A stretch of DNA of 64,000 nucleotides from Paragordius varius. Taxonomy: Eukaryota; Nematomorpha. Shown here one piece after another: positions 1 through 12,042 of this stretch; within the stretch, counting starts at the first letter, position 1, and the number at the start of each line of letters is the position of its first letter. Under the pieces are notes generated by a model. That model saw only the letters and a list, made by a program, of their open reading frames with translations. It was not told the DNA's origin and did no database searches. The translations under genes were made by a program, and so were the position numbers. The stretch lies in the NCBI GenBank assembly GCA_964247055.1, contig OZ176053.1, positions 7,254,001 to 7,318,000 on the forward strand. Reading direction: 5' to 3'.

Positions 1-330
1 TTATATTATTATTTTTTATTATATAATTTATATGACATTGTATGTACAAGTATTCTAATTATAGTTGCCAACTTGATAACCTTAAATTATACGACATTGT
101 ATTTAATAAGTAATCTAATGACTATTATATATATGGATATTTTATATGACATTGTATTTGATACAAATAGTATTCTAATTTATTATTGTAATTTATCCTT
201 GCTAAAATATATAAATACACCTATACCAACACTGAGCTATCAGTTAATAAATGTACTTAATTTGAGTTATTAATTCATATGTCGTCTCTATTCTAAACGC
301 ATTAGTATGGTCCTTTAATATCCTATTTTT
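1..330. other. AT-rich sequence, nothing recognised
   Basis: No coding region, RNA or repeat structure that I can support. A short open frame at 73-273 is AT-rich low-complexity translation and is not treated as a gene. Confidence 0.5.
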
Positions 331-339
331 TATCACAGG

Positions 340-1118
340 ACAAATGTCCTACAACTTTGGAAAAGTTTTTTGAAAGTGATTCTTCAAAAATATGGTTAGA
401 GTCCCTACATGATCAAGCTTCTCTCTTATGTTATTAAATTGATAGAAGGTGACAAAATTTCGGCAATTGAATTAGTCAATTAAGTTAGAACCTAATTTTA
501 ATGTCAAGAAAGGTTAGAAAATAATTTTATAACATTAACCATCCGCATATAAATAATTTAGAAAACCTAGGCATAATAAATCGCCAAGATATCCTGTTCC
601 ATATAAAAATGTTTTATACAATCTGTAAAGATTATTTGGAAGACTGGACGACGCAATTCAATGAAATTGATCATTTTCATTGGATAACATTAAAACCATA
701 ATTTAATTGGTGCGATGTTCAAAAATCATTTGATTATACCTGTCAAAAATTCTTAGTTAAAAGATATTTTAATAATGAAAAACTTAAATTATGGACAAAA
801 AAATATACGGTAGAAAAGAAATGGTTGGAAATATTTCATCATTTTGAAGCCAACTATATTACATACAATAATATTTAAAAAAATATGGAATTTTCACTAT
901 CTTTACCTGGAACCAACGCTGCTACTGAGCGCGTTTTTTCCACAGATCAGGTGTGGACATCGGAAAAATCAAATTTAAATGTTGAACCTTTAAAGGCCGT
1001 TTTATCTGTCAAATATAATTTGACAAATGTATAAAAATTTTTGGTTGTACCCCCCAATGCCCCCCCCCCTTCTCAGATTTGTCCCGCTTTTTCCTTCAAA
1101 AAATCTGGTCACCTTATA
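340..1118 (+). mobile_element. Decayed hAT transposase relic
   Basis: The stretch 600-1034 reads, with stops and frame changes, as the C-terminal part of a hAT-superfamily transposase. It has the phrases YFNNEKLKLWTKKYTVEKKW and then FSLSLPGTNAATERVFS followed by VWTSEKSNL. The latter is the diagnostic hAT C-terminal dimerisation motif, as found in the zinc-finger/GTF2IRD2-like hAT transposases of many invertebrates. The stretch 1065-1118 (CTCAGATTTGTCCCGC ... GGTCACC) looks like the right terminal inverted repeat of this family. The left end and N-terminal zinc finger are not visible, so the copy is 5' truncated. At least three stops interrupt the frame. It cannot encode an active transposase. 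Confidence 0.75.
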
Positions 1119-1898
1119 TATGGCGCTTACTAAATTTTTTTCGGATTCTTAAAGTTTATCATATATTCTATACTTTAAAAATTGAGTCTCTCAAAACTCA
1201 AAACGTACAAAGGGACCTACAAATTTTACACACTATGTTTATATAAATAAATATACTTATATTAAAATGACATTTTGCAGCAATCAGTAATATTTATTAA
1301 TCAATTTTAATGCCAAATATGTTTTTCTTGAAAATAGAAAGGATTAAAAATATTTTTCGGTCGACGATTTTAAAAAAAGTTATTTTTATTTATACTTTCA
1401 ATTAATTTATTCTATATATTTTATGTTTTAAAGTTGTATTGTCAGAGCATAAATATTTATATATATATATATATATAAAAAATAATCTGGAAATTTTGGC
1501 GTATTAAGTTTGAGTTATTAAAATATCAATCTATTAATAACTAAAATTATTATACAAATGTAAAATATAACTTTATTCCCTAAAGACACTGTAGAAGCTA
1601 TTGAAATTAAAGCCTATGTTAAGGATACTTTATTACGAATTATATGAAAAACACTATTAAGTATTTTTGACCACTCCCAAGTTATAACATTTGTTTAACG
1701 AAATTAATTTGCCTTGTAATAAAAAATGATATAATAAATTTATTTTTATCATCAAGGAGATATATGTATTTTTATAATAACTCGTGTCATAGAGGCTAAA
1801 GATACAATATTATAAAGCATTATTTCTTAATGTGCTCAGTACTAATAGGTAGATTGCTGACGTGAGATATTAGGGGTGAAGTGATGTTTCCTCACTAT
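1119..1898. other. Intergenic AT-rich DNA
   Basis: No gene seen. Contains a (TA)n microsatellite at about 1457-1476. Otherwise unremarkable. Confidence 0.5.
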
Positions 1899-2332
1899 TC
1901 ATGGAGAGAGTGGAGAGAAGGTTAAAAAACCTTCGGTAGAAATTTGATCATGAAGGCCAGAATTTTTATCACTTTGTGATATATCATGTTGTACTGGAGT
2001 ATTTGATGCTGTATTACTTATCATAGTACAACTCACTGTATCCATTAATTCGTGAGATAAAAGAGTATCAGCGTTGTGATCAGGCCTCTCAAGCACAATA
2101 TCCATAGCGTGCTCCTTATGCTTTGTCATATCATGTACTGTTGTTCGTGAATAATCTTCTTCATTATCCAAACAATGAAAATTTTGTATATGTGGAAGCG
2201 GTCGTTTTATTTTAGGTCTGTGAGAGGTGAAAAACCTTTCCAGAGTTGGTGGAAGGGTGGGCGCAGTTATGTGACAATTTGGTTTGCAACGAAAAGGATT
2301 ACCTAAACATCGCCTATGTGGTGGATCACACT
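1899..2332 (-). CDS. 3'-terminal coding exon of an unidentified gene
   Basis: A minus-strand open frame of about 144 codons runs from a good 3' splice site at 2333-2334 (TTTAG on the minus strand) to a stop at 1899. It therefore looks like the last exon of a spliced gene rather than a whole gene. The peptide starts with a Cys-rich stretch (ECDPPHRRCLGNPFRCKPNC) and continues with a polar, acidic, Ser/Thr- and His-rich tail. No membrane segment is seen and I recognise no domain. GC content is higher than in the flanking DNA, which argues for real coding sequence. Upstream exons, expected between 2.4 and 5.3 kb or further, were not found. It could also be an exon of a relic gene. Function unknown. 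Confidence 0.45.
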
Positions 2333-3537
2333 CTAAATATAATAATTATTGAATTACAGTAGAAAGTCTTAATCAACTAATAATTTAGCATTCAAAAATG
2401 AAAATTGTTACTGGCTTTGATAGGAGGCCCAAATATCATTCCAAACAATAAGGAACTAATGGAAATAAAAATAATCATGATCAAAAAAATTTTCTAAAGG
2501 TAGAGATATGATTAACTATAATTAAAACGACACGTTTAAATAAAAAAGGGACCAACTATTATCTAATCTTTTGCCGATTATTTGGCATGTTTTTAGCAAT
2601 AGAAATTTAACTTTTAGTTGTTGTATATACAACTTAAGATAACTTGGTATCAAATGCAATAATTTTGCTTTTTAAAGAAACGTAAACAATGTGTACCTGA
2701 AAAAATGTAAATTACACTTTTCCAAATAAATGCAATTAATGGTTTAATAATTTTTTTCTCAAAAATGCACTTAGGGTTAACTCTCATAAGCAGTATTAAC
2801 AATACTATTTTCTTGAGCAATTAAAATGGGAAAATAAAGGGCACAAATATTATAAATTACGCCACATTTTTCGTATTGAAAAACAGCAGAATTTCTTCTG
2901 GTTTTAAATAAGTACAATCATTTGTAAATAGTGATCAAAAGACGCCTATCATATTCCATCTAAAAAAAGAATAAATTTCAAAACAACTTTAATCTCATAT
3001 AAGGCCCATTTGAGCCCTGAATTATCCTCGTAATTTTGCCACTTAATTATAACTATAATTAGCCTAGCATATAGTAGCGAATAGTATGTCTAACATATTA
3101 AACAAGATTTAGTTTATAAAATATAAAAAATAAAAAAGTTTGTTAATAAAATTATAATTATTGATTTTTATTTAATTAAGGATTAAAAACATAGATAAAG
3201 ATAGAGATGGAAAATTTGAATGGAGTTAATACACCATACAAGATTCAAAAACATTTTACGAATAATATAATTATTTTAAATGACCAAGAATTATTTTAGC
3301 GGAAAAATCAGTTGCTATATTTAATTTTATAAAAGCTATTTAAATTATAAATATGTTAAAAATCTTTTTCTAATTTACATAGAAAGCTTAATTAATTATT
3401 TAGTTAAAATGGAAATAATTGTTTGATAGGGGGAACATCCGTGTTTTTATCGAAATAATATATATAAAATACATAATTCCAAATTTATTATAATAAACCT
3501 AAATTTTAAATTTTGGTTCGTATTTAATCTTTCGTAG
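2333..3537. other. Intergenic or intronic AT-rich DNA
   Basis: If the 1899-2332 exon is real, this stretch is its upstream intron. No coding exon with clear codon character was found in it. Confidence 0.4.
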
Positions 3538-3545
3538 GTTTACAT

Positions 3546-4545
3546 CAGGGCTTTGAAGCGGAACCATGGAAAGGAAAAACCCGAATACGAGACATGAGCA
3601 GAAACCGGTTCCATTGGGCTGGAACTAACCTAGTTCAATTCCCACTTTCCTGGAACCAGTTCTACTGTTCCACCTCCAAAATAAGTGGTTCCCATATTTT
3701 TTCATTGTCAAAAAATATTTTACTGTTTATTTAAGCTATTATTTAATATTGATTGGATAATACATTTTCTTTGTATCCATCAAAATGGATAAACTACCAT
3801 GATTTTAAAATTGTTTAAATATTATTTTAAATAAAATTGATCATATGCTAAGATTTTTCGTATCCGATTATAATGGAGTTACGATGTTGACATTTTTTGA
3901 TTATCTTACTTTTAACACTTGAACAAAACCACAGACATCGTAGATTTTGTTTTTATAAAAGAACATTTACCTTATTAATTAATGAATCTGGTAAAAAACT
4001 AATAAGCCTTCATAATCAATTACCCATAACGAAACGCGAGCCACAGGCTATATAAAGCCCTCAAGATTTTTTATGATACAGATTTAAAAATATTAAAATT
4101 TAATCATGTAAGGTTAAATTAAGCGTAACATATTCAGGCTTAAAACATAAATAAAAACTTTACGCTTTTTATGTTTTCAGATTTAAGAAAAAGTCTGACG
4201 ACCGAATTGTTTAGGACAATCATTTACAATTAAATAAAGATTTTCTCCATAGATGCGATAGTTGATAAAAATGCATTTATTACCTTTGTACTTCTATTTT
4301 TTTAAATAAATGTTTTGATTTCCAATAATATTTTGGTTTATATTACAATAAAAATGTTGCATGAAAATCATTAAATAAAAAGTTAGGAACCAAAATAGAA
4401 TCGGTTCAAATGTAAAGAACCGGTTAACCGTTAAATTAAGGAACTAACCCGATTCCAGTTCTACTTGCTTAGGAACCACGCCTTTCCATTTTAAAATCTT
4501 AGGAGCTAGACCGGTTCGACTTTTTTTAACCGGTTCGAAGCCCTG
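3546..4545. mobile_element. Intact 1,000-bp hAT-type MITE with 8-bp target duplication
   Basis: The left end starts CAGGGCTTTGAAGCGG. The right end, read on the minus strand, starts CAGGGCTTCGAACCGG, so the ends are imperfect terminal inverted repeats beginning CAGGG, a form common in hAT elements. The element is flanked on both sides by the identical 8-mer GTTTACAT (3538-3545 and 4546-4553), the target-site duplication length of hAT transposons. Subterminal regions on both sides are rich in GGAACC/GGTTCC and ACCGGTT motifs, probable transposase-binding repeats. The interior has no transposase frame, so it is non-autonomous. The perfect duplication implies a fairly recent insertion. Confidence 0.88.
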
Positions 4546-4553
4546 GTTTACAT

Positions 4554-5376
4554 TTTAAAATCAGTCCAAAAATAAAATAAATCACAATAATAAAATATAT
4601 TTATGCCGTAAAGATTATTTTTATTTTAAACACAAAGATGATCTCACGGTAATGGTCATAGATAATGTCCGCTTTCTAGTCTTATTCGCTGTGCTCGTAA
4701 TTGGATATTTAGATTGCCCTGATTTATTTATACCACGATATTTATGCCAAAATTATTGTTAAATATTTTAACAACATTTTAAAAAATGTAGATAAACTAA
4801 CAGATCATAAATAGGGTATAATATAATAAAAAATCTTAAATTTATCGGTCGGTGCTAATGTCGAAATTATTTTTACCCGTTAATTATTTGGCCATTTAAA
4901 ATATTATATACACATTTTTAGTGGTTAAAATTGAAAGATATAATTTGGAAAACTTTTAAATTTAACAATAATTAAATATATTATCTAACCAATATACTCT
5001 ATAAAATTATAATTAAAAATCAATTTTTTGCAGCTCATGTCCGCTTACCATAAAAAAACGAAAAATACCAAAACAGTTTATCTTTTTGATACCAATAGCG
5101 ATACTTAATTTTTAATGTTTGAAATTCATGATTTGTTAATTATTGAATTTAATCTTTGGTGCCGTAAGGGGATAGCAAAGTAAGTGTGGTAGCAATAGCT
5201 GAAGTTAATATTTCAAATATTTTTTACAAAGTTTTCAATACTTTACCGCGTCAATAATGACGGTGCGCTAATTAAATCTAACCCATGTGTTTAAAAACTA
5301 TTTTGTAACATCTAAACTAAAGCTCATTATATAATGATTCATTTTAAGGATATATTAATGTATATAAACCCATCTC
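4554..5376. other. Intergenic DNA
   Basis: No gene, RNA or repeat structure recognised between the MITE and the stop codon of the orphan membrane-protein exon. Confidence 0.5.
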
Positions 5377-6438
5377 CTAATCTGGGTTTAACTCCATGAT
5401 TCTTTCCTTCATGGCTTTGACTTTGCCCCACCCTTTTAAATCTGAGGTTGGCACTGTTGATATCGCAATCATTGGAGGAACCAAAAGTGTTTGATTTGCG
5501 TCGGCACTAAAAGGATTATGTTGTGGTGTGTCACCCATCAGCGATGTACTTTTTGACGATAAGGGTTGTGGTAATAAAGTTTTGGTAAAAATACTTTGAT
5601 TATTCTCCACCACATTGTTAAATTTATTTTTGAAGGATCGTTTAGCCGTTAACAATGCATTACGTTTACCTTTTAAAGGCTGATATAATCTAGATGACGT
5701 GGGATACGAGATTTGATTCGTATCAATCAGAATGCGTAATTCATCTAAATCACGAACTCTGTGTTGTTGTCCTACATTTCTCCCAGCAGCGGCATAATTA
5801 TTGGTTTGTTGTTTATAGTTTTGCCGTAATGTATTAGATTGTAAATTGAGCTCTTTACCCAAATATTTGGTGGATTGTTGAGATTCAGATTCTAATACAG
5901 TAGGCATTTCTTCAGTATTGTAAGCGTTTCTTACAGTCGCATCCCCTTGGACCGAAATCGTAGGAGATGTAGGTTCAATAATTGTCGGTATGTTTGGCGG
6001 TGGGAAAAACATAGAATTTGATATACCATCCCATATAATATCTTGTTGAACGTTTGAGAACTTATTATGCTTGTCATTTGTCTTCCTTTTTGTATTATCT
6101 TTATAAACCAAAAAATAATTATCATTTAGTGGCATATTCATGGTATTAATTTTCTTGCTTTTATAGGATTTATTGTAACGCATTGAGCTGTTGATGTTGG
6201 TGTTGATAATATTATCACGCTTAAACAATAGTAATAATTGTCGAAGTATTGATATGAAATAAGTTAACCATAGCATTAATTTTAACTTGTAGACTTGATT
6301 AATGTATATGAAGAGGAATGTTAGGAGACAAACTATCATAATTAGAGCAGAAGCCCGTATAACTTTAATGGAAAACAGATTTTTGGACATATACACCGGT
6401 TCTTCGTGATCTAACCCCGTATCCTTAATAGTCGTCAT
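5377..6438 (-). CDS. Orphan membrane protein with long cytoplasmic-like tail (353 aa)
   Basis: Open frame of 354 codons. I chose the ATG at 6438 (MTTIKDTGLDHEEPVYMS). The frame is open further upstream to 6508, where a TTTAG 3' splice site occurs and no ATG is available, so an upstream exon or 5'-UTR intron is likely. After a short polar N-terminus come two hydrophobic segments, around residues 27-48 (VIRASALIMIVCLLTFLFIY) and 55-70 (LMLWLTYFISILRQLLLLF). A basic stretch and about 270 residues rich in Asn, Gln, Ser, Thr and Pro follow, ending in ERIMELNPD. The layout suggests a protein anchored near its N-terminus with a long disordered tail. I recognise no family. No neighbour is close enough to suggest function. 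The base composition is clearly less AT-rich than the flanks. Confidence 0.65.
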   Translation of the reverse strand: MTTIKDTGLDHEEPVYMSKNLFSIKVIRASALIMIVCLLTFLFIYINQVYKLKLMLWLTYFISILRQLLLLFKRDNIINTNINSSMRYNKSYKSKKINTMNMPLNDNYFLVYKDNTKRKTNDKHNKFSNVQQDIIWDGISNSMFFPPPNIPTIIEPTSPTISVQGDATVRNAYNTEEMPTVLESESQQSTKYLGKELNLQSNTLRQNYKQQTNNYAAAGRNVGQQHRVRDLDELRILIDTNQISYPTSSRLYQPLKGKRNALLTAKRSFKNKFNNVVENNQSIFTKTLLPQPLSSKSTSLMGDTPQHNPFSADANQTLLVPPMIAISTVPTSDLKGWGKVKAMKERIMELNPD

Positions 6439-6508
6439 TAAATTAATATTTATATATAATTCAAATCCAAAAAAAATTAAAAATGAATATAAATATAAAT
6501 AATACACT

Positions 6509-8019
6509 CTAAATAATATATAATACAGTTAACAAGTATTTTATTTAAAACCTTTAGACCTTATTTTCAAAAACGCTTTTCTATCCTCCATTAATTTATA
6601 TTGGTTTAAGGCAGGAAGGATGGATAAAGTGATTTTTTGATTAAAGTTAGAATGCTTACACGGTCTTATATAACAACATCGTGTAAGCTTTAACTTTGCT
6701 GTGTTGTCAATGTTAAAAAATTTTTAATAAAACGCTACTGCTTTCACATATATATATATATATATATAACTGTAAATCTATTATACTTATTTAATCCCAT
6801 ACTTATTAATTTTTTGTATTTATTTTAATGATGGTGTGTGAAAATTTATGTACATAACTGGTTTCTCAGCGCGAAAACAAAAAAGTGTTAATTTCTTTTG
6901 CTATCACATGTTTTTTGTTATTTTTCGACAAAACTGTTGCATCTTCGATAAAAATCTTTTGGAAATTATATTAAAGCCATTAAAAAATTATATGGCTATT
7001 TTTTCCATGAGCATTTTATTAAGAACCAAGGTTAGTTGTTAACCACACTCTAAGTAACATCTTCCAAAGTTTGTATAAGAAAATACCATAGAATGAAAAT
7101 GAAAAACCGACGAATTGCACAATGTGATTTCGAGATTGGCTAAACTTTCTAGTTAGCGGTAATTAATCAATGCCTTGTACATTTTTGTTTTAGAATTTTA
7201 AGCAGAATGAATGCCTTTGTTTGAATATAACCCGTGTTCTATTAAATACAAAAGTTTTAGCCTTGACAATCCTGCACAAAACAATGAATAATGATTATGC
7301 ATAATATTTTTTATAACATTTGGTTTTTGTATACTAATTTAAGATACCATATTATATAGTAACTAAGAATATAAGCGAATAAGATTAGGTATACTGGAAT
7401 ATTAAAATTTGATTTTTCCTACGAGTACAATAAAAACTTTTTTCAATTTGTGTGGTAGCTATTGTTAATAGTTTTTCAACGAAGCATAGTATATACCCAA
7501 CATTATATTATTTTTAAAATTAGGATTACATTTATCACACAATGAAACTGATAATATAGAGAAAAACGAACTAAAATATAAATAAATATATTTCAAAAAG
7601 ACAACTATATTTTTTGAACCTTGAGATTGAATGGATATACACAATTTTAAAATATATAATTAAAAGTGTTGCCAATTCACATTTCTATTTTTTATTTTTA
7701 GAGCGAAAATGATAGGTTCTTTTTTAAAAAATCAGGGATTAAAAATATGCTTGTTTTAGAAAAAATATATCTTTAATTTTTACCTTTTGTCTATATAATT
7801 CATTGTTAACGTATTTTCCGCATAAATTAATTGACTGCATTTTAAACTTTTTTGGCCAAGAGAGAGGGATAAAGTTTTATTTTTTCCAAAATTCCAATAT
7901 TTTTTACGGGACCCTTTATCGCCTTAATTGGTGTTTTGAGATTGCCTATATACCCTCAATTTACAAGGAATATTCAGTTTATTTTATCAAACCTACTTTT
8001 TTGCTTAAGTTATTTTTGG
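6509..8019. other. Intergenic DNA
   Basis: Probably upstream of, or an intron of, the orphan gene. Contains a (TA)n tract at about 6750-6769. Short open frames here look like random AT-rich translation. Confidence 0.45.
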
Positions 8020-8300
8020 TAGGAATGGGGAGGCATAGCTTGCGTTTCTTGCGCTTGGTGCGAATCGTGATTGCCCCCCCTCCATGCAAACCCTTTTATT
8101 TTAAAAAAATAATCGAATTCAAACCGTGGTCATAACTACTCATAAATGGGTGATTTTTTTGTGTATGATTAAAAATTATAACCTTTAAATACATATTTTT
8201 TGAAACAAAACTAAAAAATTTTTAAAATCCGGCGCCCCTTTGACTATGGCGCCCGACGCCTCAAATCCCATCTCTCCCGCTCTAACTACGCCACTGGGAA
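8020..8300. mobile_element. Fragment of a GC-richer DNA-transposon/MITE end
   Basis: A GC-rich island in AT-rich DNA, with GGCGCC repeats (8229-8255). It ends at about 8285-8300 in ACTACGCCACTGGG; the reverse complement begins CCCAGTGGCGTAGT. Ends of the form CAGTGGCGTA are characteristic of a widespread hAT-type terminal repeat. The opposite terminal repeat was not found, so this is a truncated copy. Family assignment is tentative. Confidence 0.4.
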
Positions 8301-8524
8301 TGGGTTTTATTATAACTATATAAATAATATGTATTCTTGTTTGGATGGGTTCATGTATCTTCCCCAAATGTTGAATCCAATTGACATATTTGGTTACGAA
8401 AATTCTTTCAGAATCGCATTTCAAATAACATCTTTTAAAAATATCCTTTTTATATAATAACACAGTGTTCGCAAAAAGGTATCCTGATGAGATATATATG
8501 TGGGAAAATTTAGCAGGATTATCA

Positions 8525-8830
8525 CGGTTCATTTGGTTTTGGCCAGTACGAGTGATTTAAGAAAGTTATTTAAACTTTTGCGGTAACTTCTCCATATAAA
8601 AAAGGCTAAATTTGCGAACATTTTGTTAAATGAATTTTTTGATGTAGGCTAAGTGCTTCATTCCAAAAAATATTCTTATGATCAAAACAATATTTTTATA
8701 AAATTTTAATTATAAATGGTGCTTCGAAAGTCCCATTTTTTTCGCTCCTATAAAATGGGCTAACATTTATAACCCTTTCACAGTTTTGCTCACGACGACA
8801 TTTGGGTGGTTTATATCCCTAAACTAAATC
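8525..8830 (+). repeat. Dispersed repeat family R, copy 1
   Basis: Homologous over about 250-300 bp to 42,425-42,725. Shared landmarks in the same order are TTTGGTTTTG, GAGTGAT, the stretch around AAATTTGCG, CTAA(A)TGCTTCATT and ATAAAATGGGCTA. No open frame of note. It may be part of a larger non-autonomous element. Confidence 0.6.
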
Positions 8831-8928
8831 TGGAAAATAAAGTACTGTTTCGAAAGCTATTTAGTTAAAATCCATTATAAACATAGTTCAAGAAAGAAAA
8901 ATCTTATATATTCCAAGTTTTGCGAATT

Positions 8929-9505
8929 TTATAGTCTAAAATTGGGACAGCTTCAAAACTAGTTAATTATTTACATTCTCTAATTATAATATTGCCTATT
9001 TTGCGAATAAACATTTTATTACCTTTTGGGCCTAGTTTTATATTCCAGGGAGATTTAAAATTTGAATATCTTAAAAATTATTTAAGCTATTAAGCCGAAT
9101 TAAGCTCATTGTGTAAGAATTTTTTTTAATGTAAAATTATTTCTCAAACTTGTTCGTCACCATTTTTTACTCTTTTTTTAAATCGCATGAACAGGCATAA
9201 ATGTATATTATTGTTAGTAAATGTAAATAGTTAAAAAAATATTTTACTACATTTTATCAGCAAAAACCTGATATATATTAAGTATCCGCTGTCCCAATTT
9301 TAGTCCCTAGAAGTCACAAAACTGTAAAAAATATGAGTTTTTTTATTTAATTCATGAGATGCTTTTTTAACTAAAAAAACTTTCAAAACAATAGTTTATT
9401 TACCAGATTGAAATCTGGGCAACCCCGATGTGTCGTTGCGGACAAAAAATAAGAAAGTAAAGTGTTTATAGTTTTGTCACTTCTAGAGTCTAAAATTAGG
9501 ACAAC
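8929..9505. repeat. Inverted/direct repeats around AAAATTGGGACAGC
   Basis: TCTAAAATTGGGACAGC at about 8934-8950 recurs inverted as GCTGTCCCAATTTTAG (9288-9303) and again directly, with changes, at about 9488-9504. The enclosed 350-bp unit may be a small MITE. No target duplication was identified. Confidence 0.45.
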
Positions 9506-9689
9506 CCTTAAACACGATTGTAACAAGCAGCCTATGTTAATTAATTATCAAGTTTTTGCTGGTACCATTTAGCTTGAAGACTTTTAAAGTTAAGTATAAC
9601 ATTTCTTAACCATAAAATACAAAATTTCCCCTGTTGCATTAGCGATTTAAAAAAATTTAAACTAAAAAAATGACGGCCAATTTGAGATG

Positions 9690-10250
9690 AGAATTTTTTA
9701 CGATTTTACATTTTCTAACAATATTTTTTTGTATTATTATGCACCAAGGCTAAAAAATGTATATTTTTATATTTTTGTCCTAATAGCTCACATACTTTTT
9801 AAGATAATCAAATGCCAAATCGCTTTGGAATATAAAACTATCCCAAATGGTCATAGTGTTAAGAAGCGCAAAAGCGAGATTTTATTATTTGTATATTATA
9901 CATTATGGCATAAAAACCCACATTTTTGAAAAATACATTAGCATTTTGAAGCGTTCATGGTATTTTAAAGCCTGATAAAAATATGTAATCGAAATTTATA
10001 AGTAAAAAAAAAACGTTCAGCATGCTCAAATATATAGATCTGCTTTTACAATATCTTAGAGCGTTTACTGTTTTCCTTATGCTTCAAAATATAATGAAGT
10101 ACGCCTCACAAAATTTTGCAGATAATTAATTTAGAAATATGCATTTTTTAAAATATTTTTAGTTGATATAAAAATTTAGCATATATTTAAAATTTTTATC
10201 GCACAATTTTGGCATCTTTGCTTATATCATAAGAGAACTAGCTCATTTAA
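9690..10250 (-). repeat. Dispersed repeat family R, inverted copy 2
   Basis: Read on the minus strand, 10,250 down to about 9,700 aligns with 42,690-42,990 at roughly three-quarters identity. Shared landmarks are CTAGTTCTCTTA, ATATCAACTAAA, AAATGCATAT and ATGCTGAAC. Together with copy 1 this gives both halves of the family consensus seen uninterrupted at 42.4-43.0 kb. Confidence 0.55.
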
Positions 10251-10267
10251 CACTTGGATACAACACA

Positions 10268-10829
10268 CTCATTTTAGTCCTTCGATTCAAATTGGGGTAG
10301 TTGGATACCCCAGGCCTGTTTAAAATCAAATAGTTTAAAAAGTATGGAAGCAATCGAAATCATGGCAAAATTTTGCACTTATATAACATTAATAAACCGA
10401 AATATATAAAAAAAATTTATTCATAAATACTTGATATTACTTATTTTGAGCTAAAACTGAAAAGTAAAAATTTAGTCAACGTGACATGTGTGCGATGGTA
10501 AAATTAAAAAATAATACAAAATAAACCGCTTTTTCTATTTTTATCAATGTTAGATGTAAATATAAAAATAAGTTTTAGTTTTACCTTTAAAATTAAATGA
10601 AGACGATATTTTGCTAAATTTTTGTAAAAAAAATGGCGTCGAAGTAATTTGAGGTGGAACTTTTTTTTCAAAAAATTTTATCAAGATATTTTGGCATATT
10701 TATATAATATTCATCAGGATAGAAGCATAAATTTGAATTGGGACCGTTTCCCAGTAGTTTTTTAAAAAGTTTAATTTAAATTTAGTCTGGGGTATTTAGA
10801 TACCCCAATTCGAATCGAAGTGTTAAAAC
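10268..10829. mobile_element. 560-bp element with hairpin-bearing inverted ends
   Basis: The left arm (10,270-10,315) reads CTTCGATTCAAATTGGGGTA-gttg-GATACCCCA. The right arm on the minus strand (10,829-10,783) reads CTTCGATTCGAATTGGGGTA-tcta-AATACCCCA. Each arm therefore carries its own short stem (TGGGGTA/TACCCCA) inside a longer terminal inverted repeat of about 45 bp. The interior has no significant open frame. This looks like a MITE of unknown superfamily. Confidence 0.55.
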
Positions 10830-12042
10830 GGCAAAAAATTTGTGAGGAAGCCACATCGAAATTTTTTTAAACATTGTTTTTCTTTTTCTATGTAGTTTAT
10901 GATATATTTTAGTAATATTTTTTGGAATTAAGCTTTTAGCTTCACAAAAGTGCAAATTTTGCCATTTTAGATAGGATTTACTAAAAAAGCGAGAATAAAT
11001 TATTATAACACTCGTGATGGTCAAAAGCAAAAGGATCATGATAAAACTGACACATTTTCCTATCAGAATATATATATTCCATGGATATTTTTCTACCGAA
11101 TTTGACGTCACAAAAAATTTGCTGTAAGACTATTGGTTAGATGATGTGTGTGGAAAATGAGGATATATTAGCAATTATATGAGCGTGCCAAGCCGCATTA
11201 AGTTTATCGTACAACTATGTAAAAAATGTAAATTTTTACAATCTTAACACCTTAACATATTCATTTTTTTTGTAGACAATAGATTTTTCAATACTTTTGC
11301 ACCTCTTAACTTGTAAAAAAACTGTTGTTATGAAAATTATTTTGGCTAAAAATTTAGTATCAAGCATTGTTATCATCTAATGTTTTCCGTTTTTTCGAGG
11401 CAGAGATCGAAATTTCTCCGAACGATAAATAAAAGCTGATTTATAATAATACATAAATTTGTTGCTAAAGTGTAATTTTAAATCTGTTTAAAGGTAGTTT
11501 AACTATTTATAAACCATAATATACGTTTATTTGCCTTTTATATTAAAAATTTTAAAAAAACGAAAATGTCGCAGTTGAGGTTAGGATTTCGCATTTTCTA
11601 TTCTTTAGATTTTTTAAATTATCTGTTTTCGAATTCGGCCAATTATGAAAATGATATTCAAATTTTCTCTGGAGTTGGTCTACTGGATTATTACTATTTG
11701 AGCTATTTTAAAAAGGATGTGAAAAAATTAAAAAATGTAAACAAAAAGGGTTTTGACAAAGATATATAAACACATTCGATCGGGAAAGACCCCACCCTAT
11801 ATTTAACACTTATTTTTTATTATATAAGCTTTTAAAAATAAATCTTTTATTATATTTGGGTGCATCAATGTAAAATGGAAATTTTTTTAATGTTTCAATT
11901 TGTTCCATATCTTTAGAAATATTAGATATTTAACAAGCCTAGGGTCCCAAGACTAAAATGCATGTGTTGTTGTATGCAAGTGTTAAAGTTTGATCAACAC
12001 ATATTGTATTTCATTATTTCATTTTAACCGGTTGTTATTGAA
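10830..12042. other. Intergenic DNA upstream of LPCAT
   Basis: No gene or clear repeat. It presumably holds the LP-acyltransferase promoter and 5' UTR, but I can point to no specific element. Confidence 0.4.

Noticed and set aside
11566-11769. 67-codon plus-strand frame
   Set aside because: Composition is that of AT-rich noncoding DNA, with no conserved motif and no splice context linking it to LPCAT.
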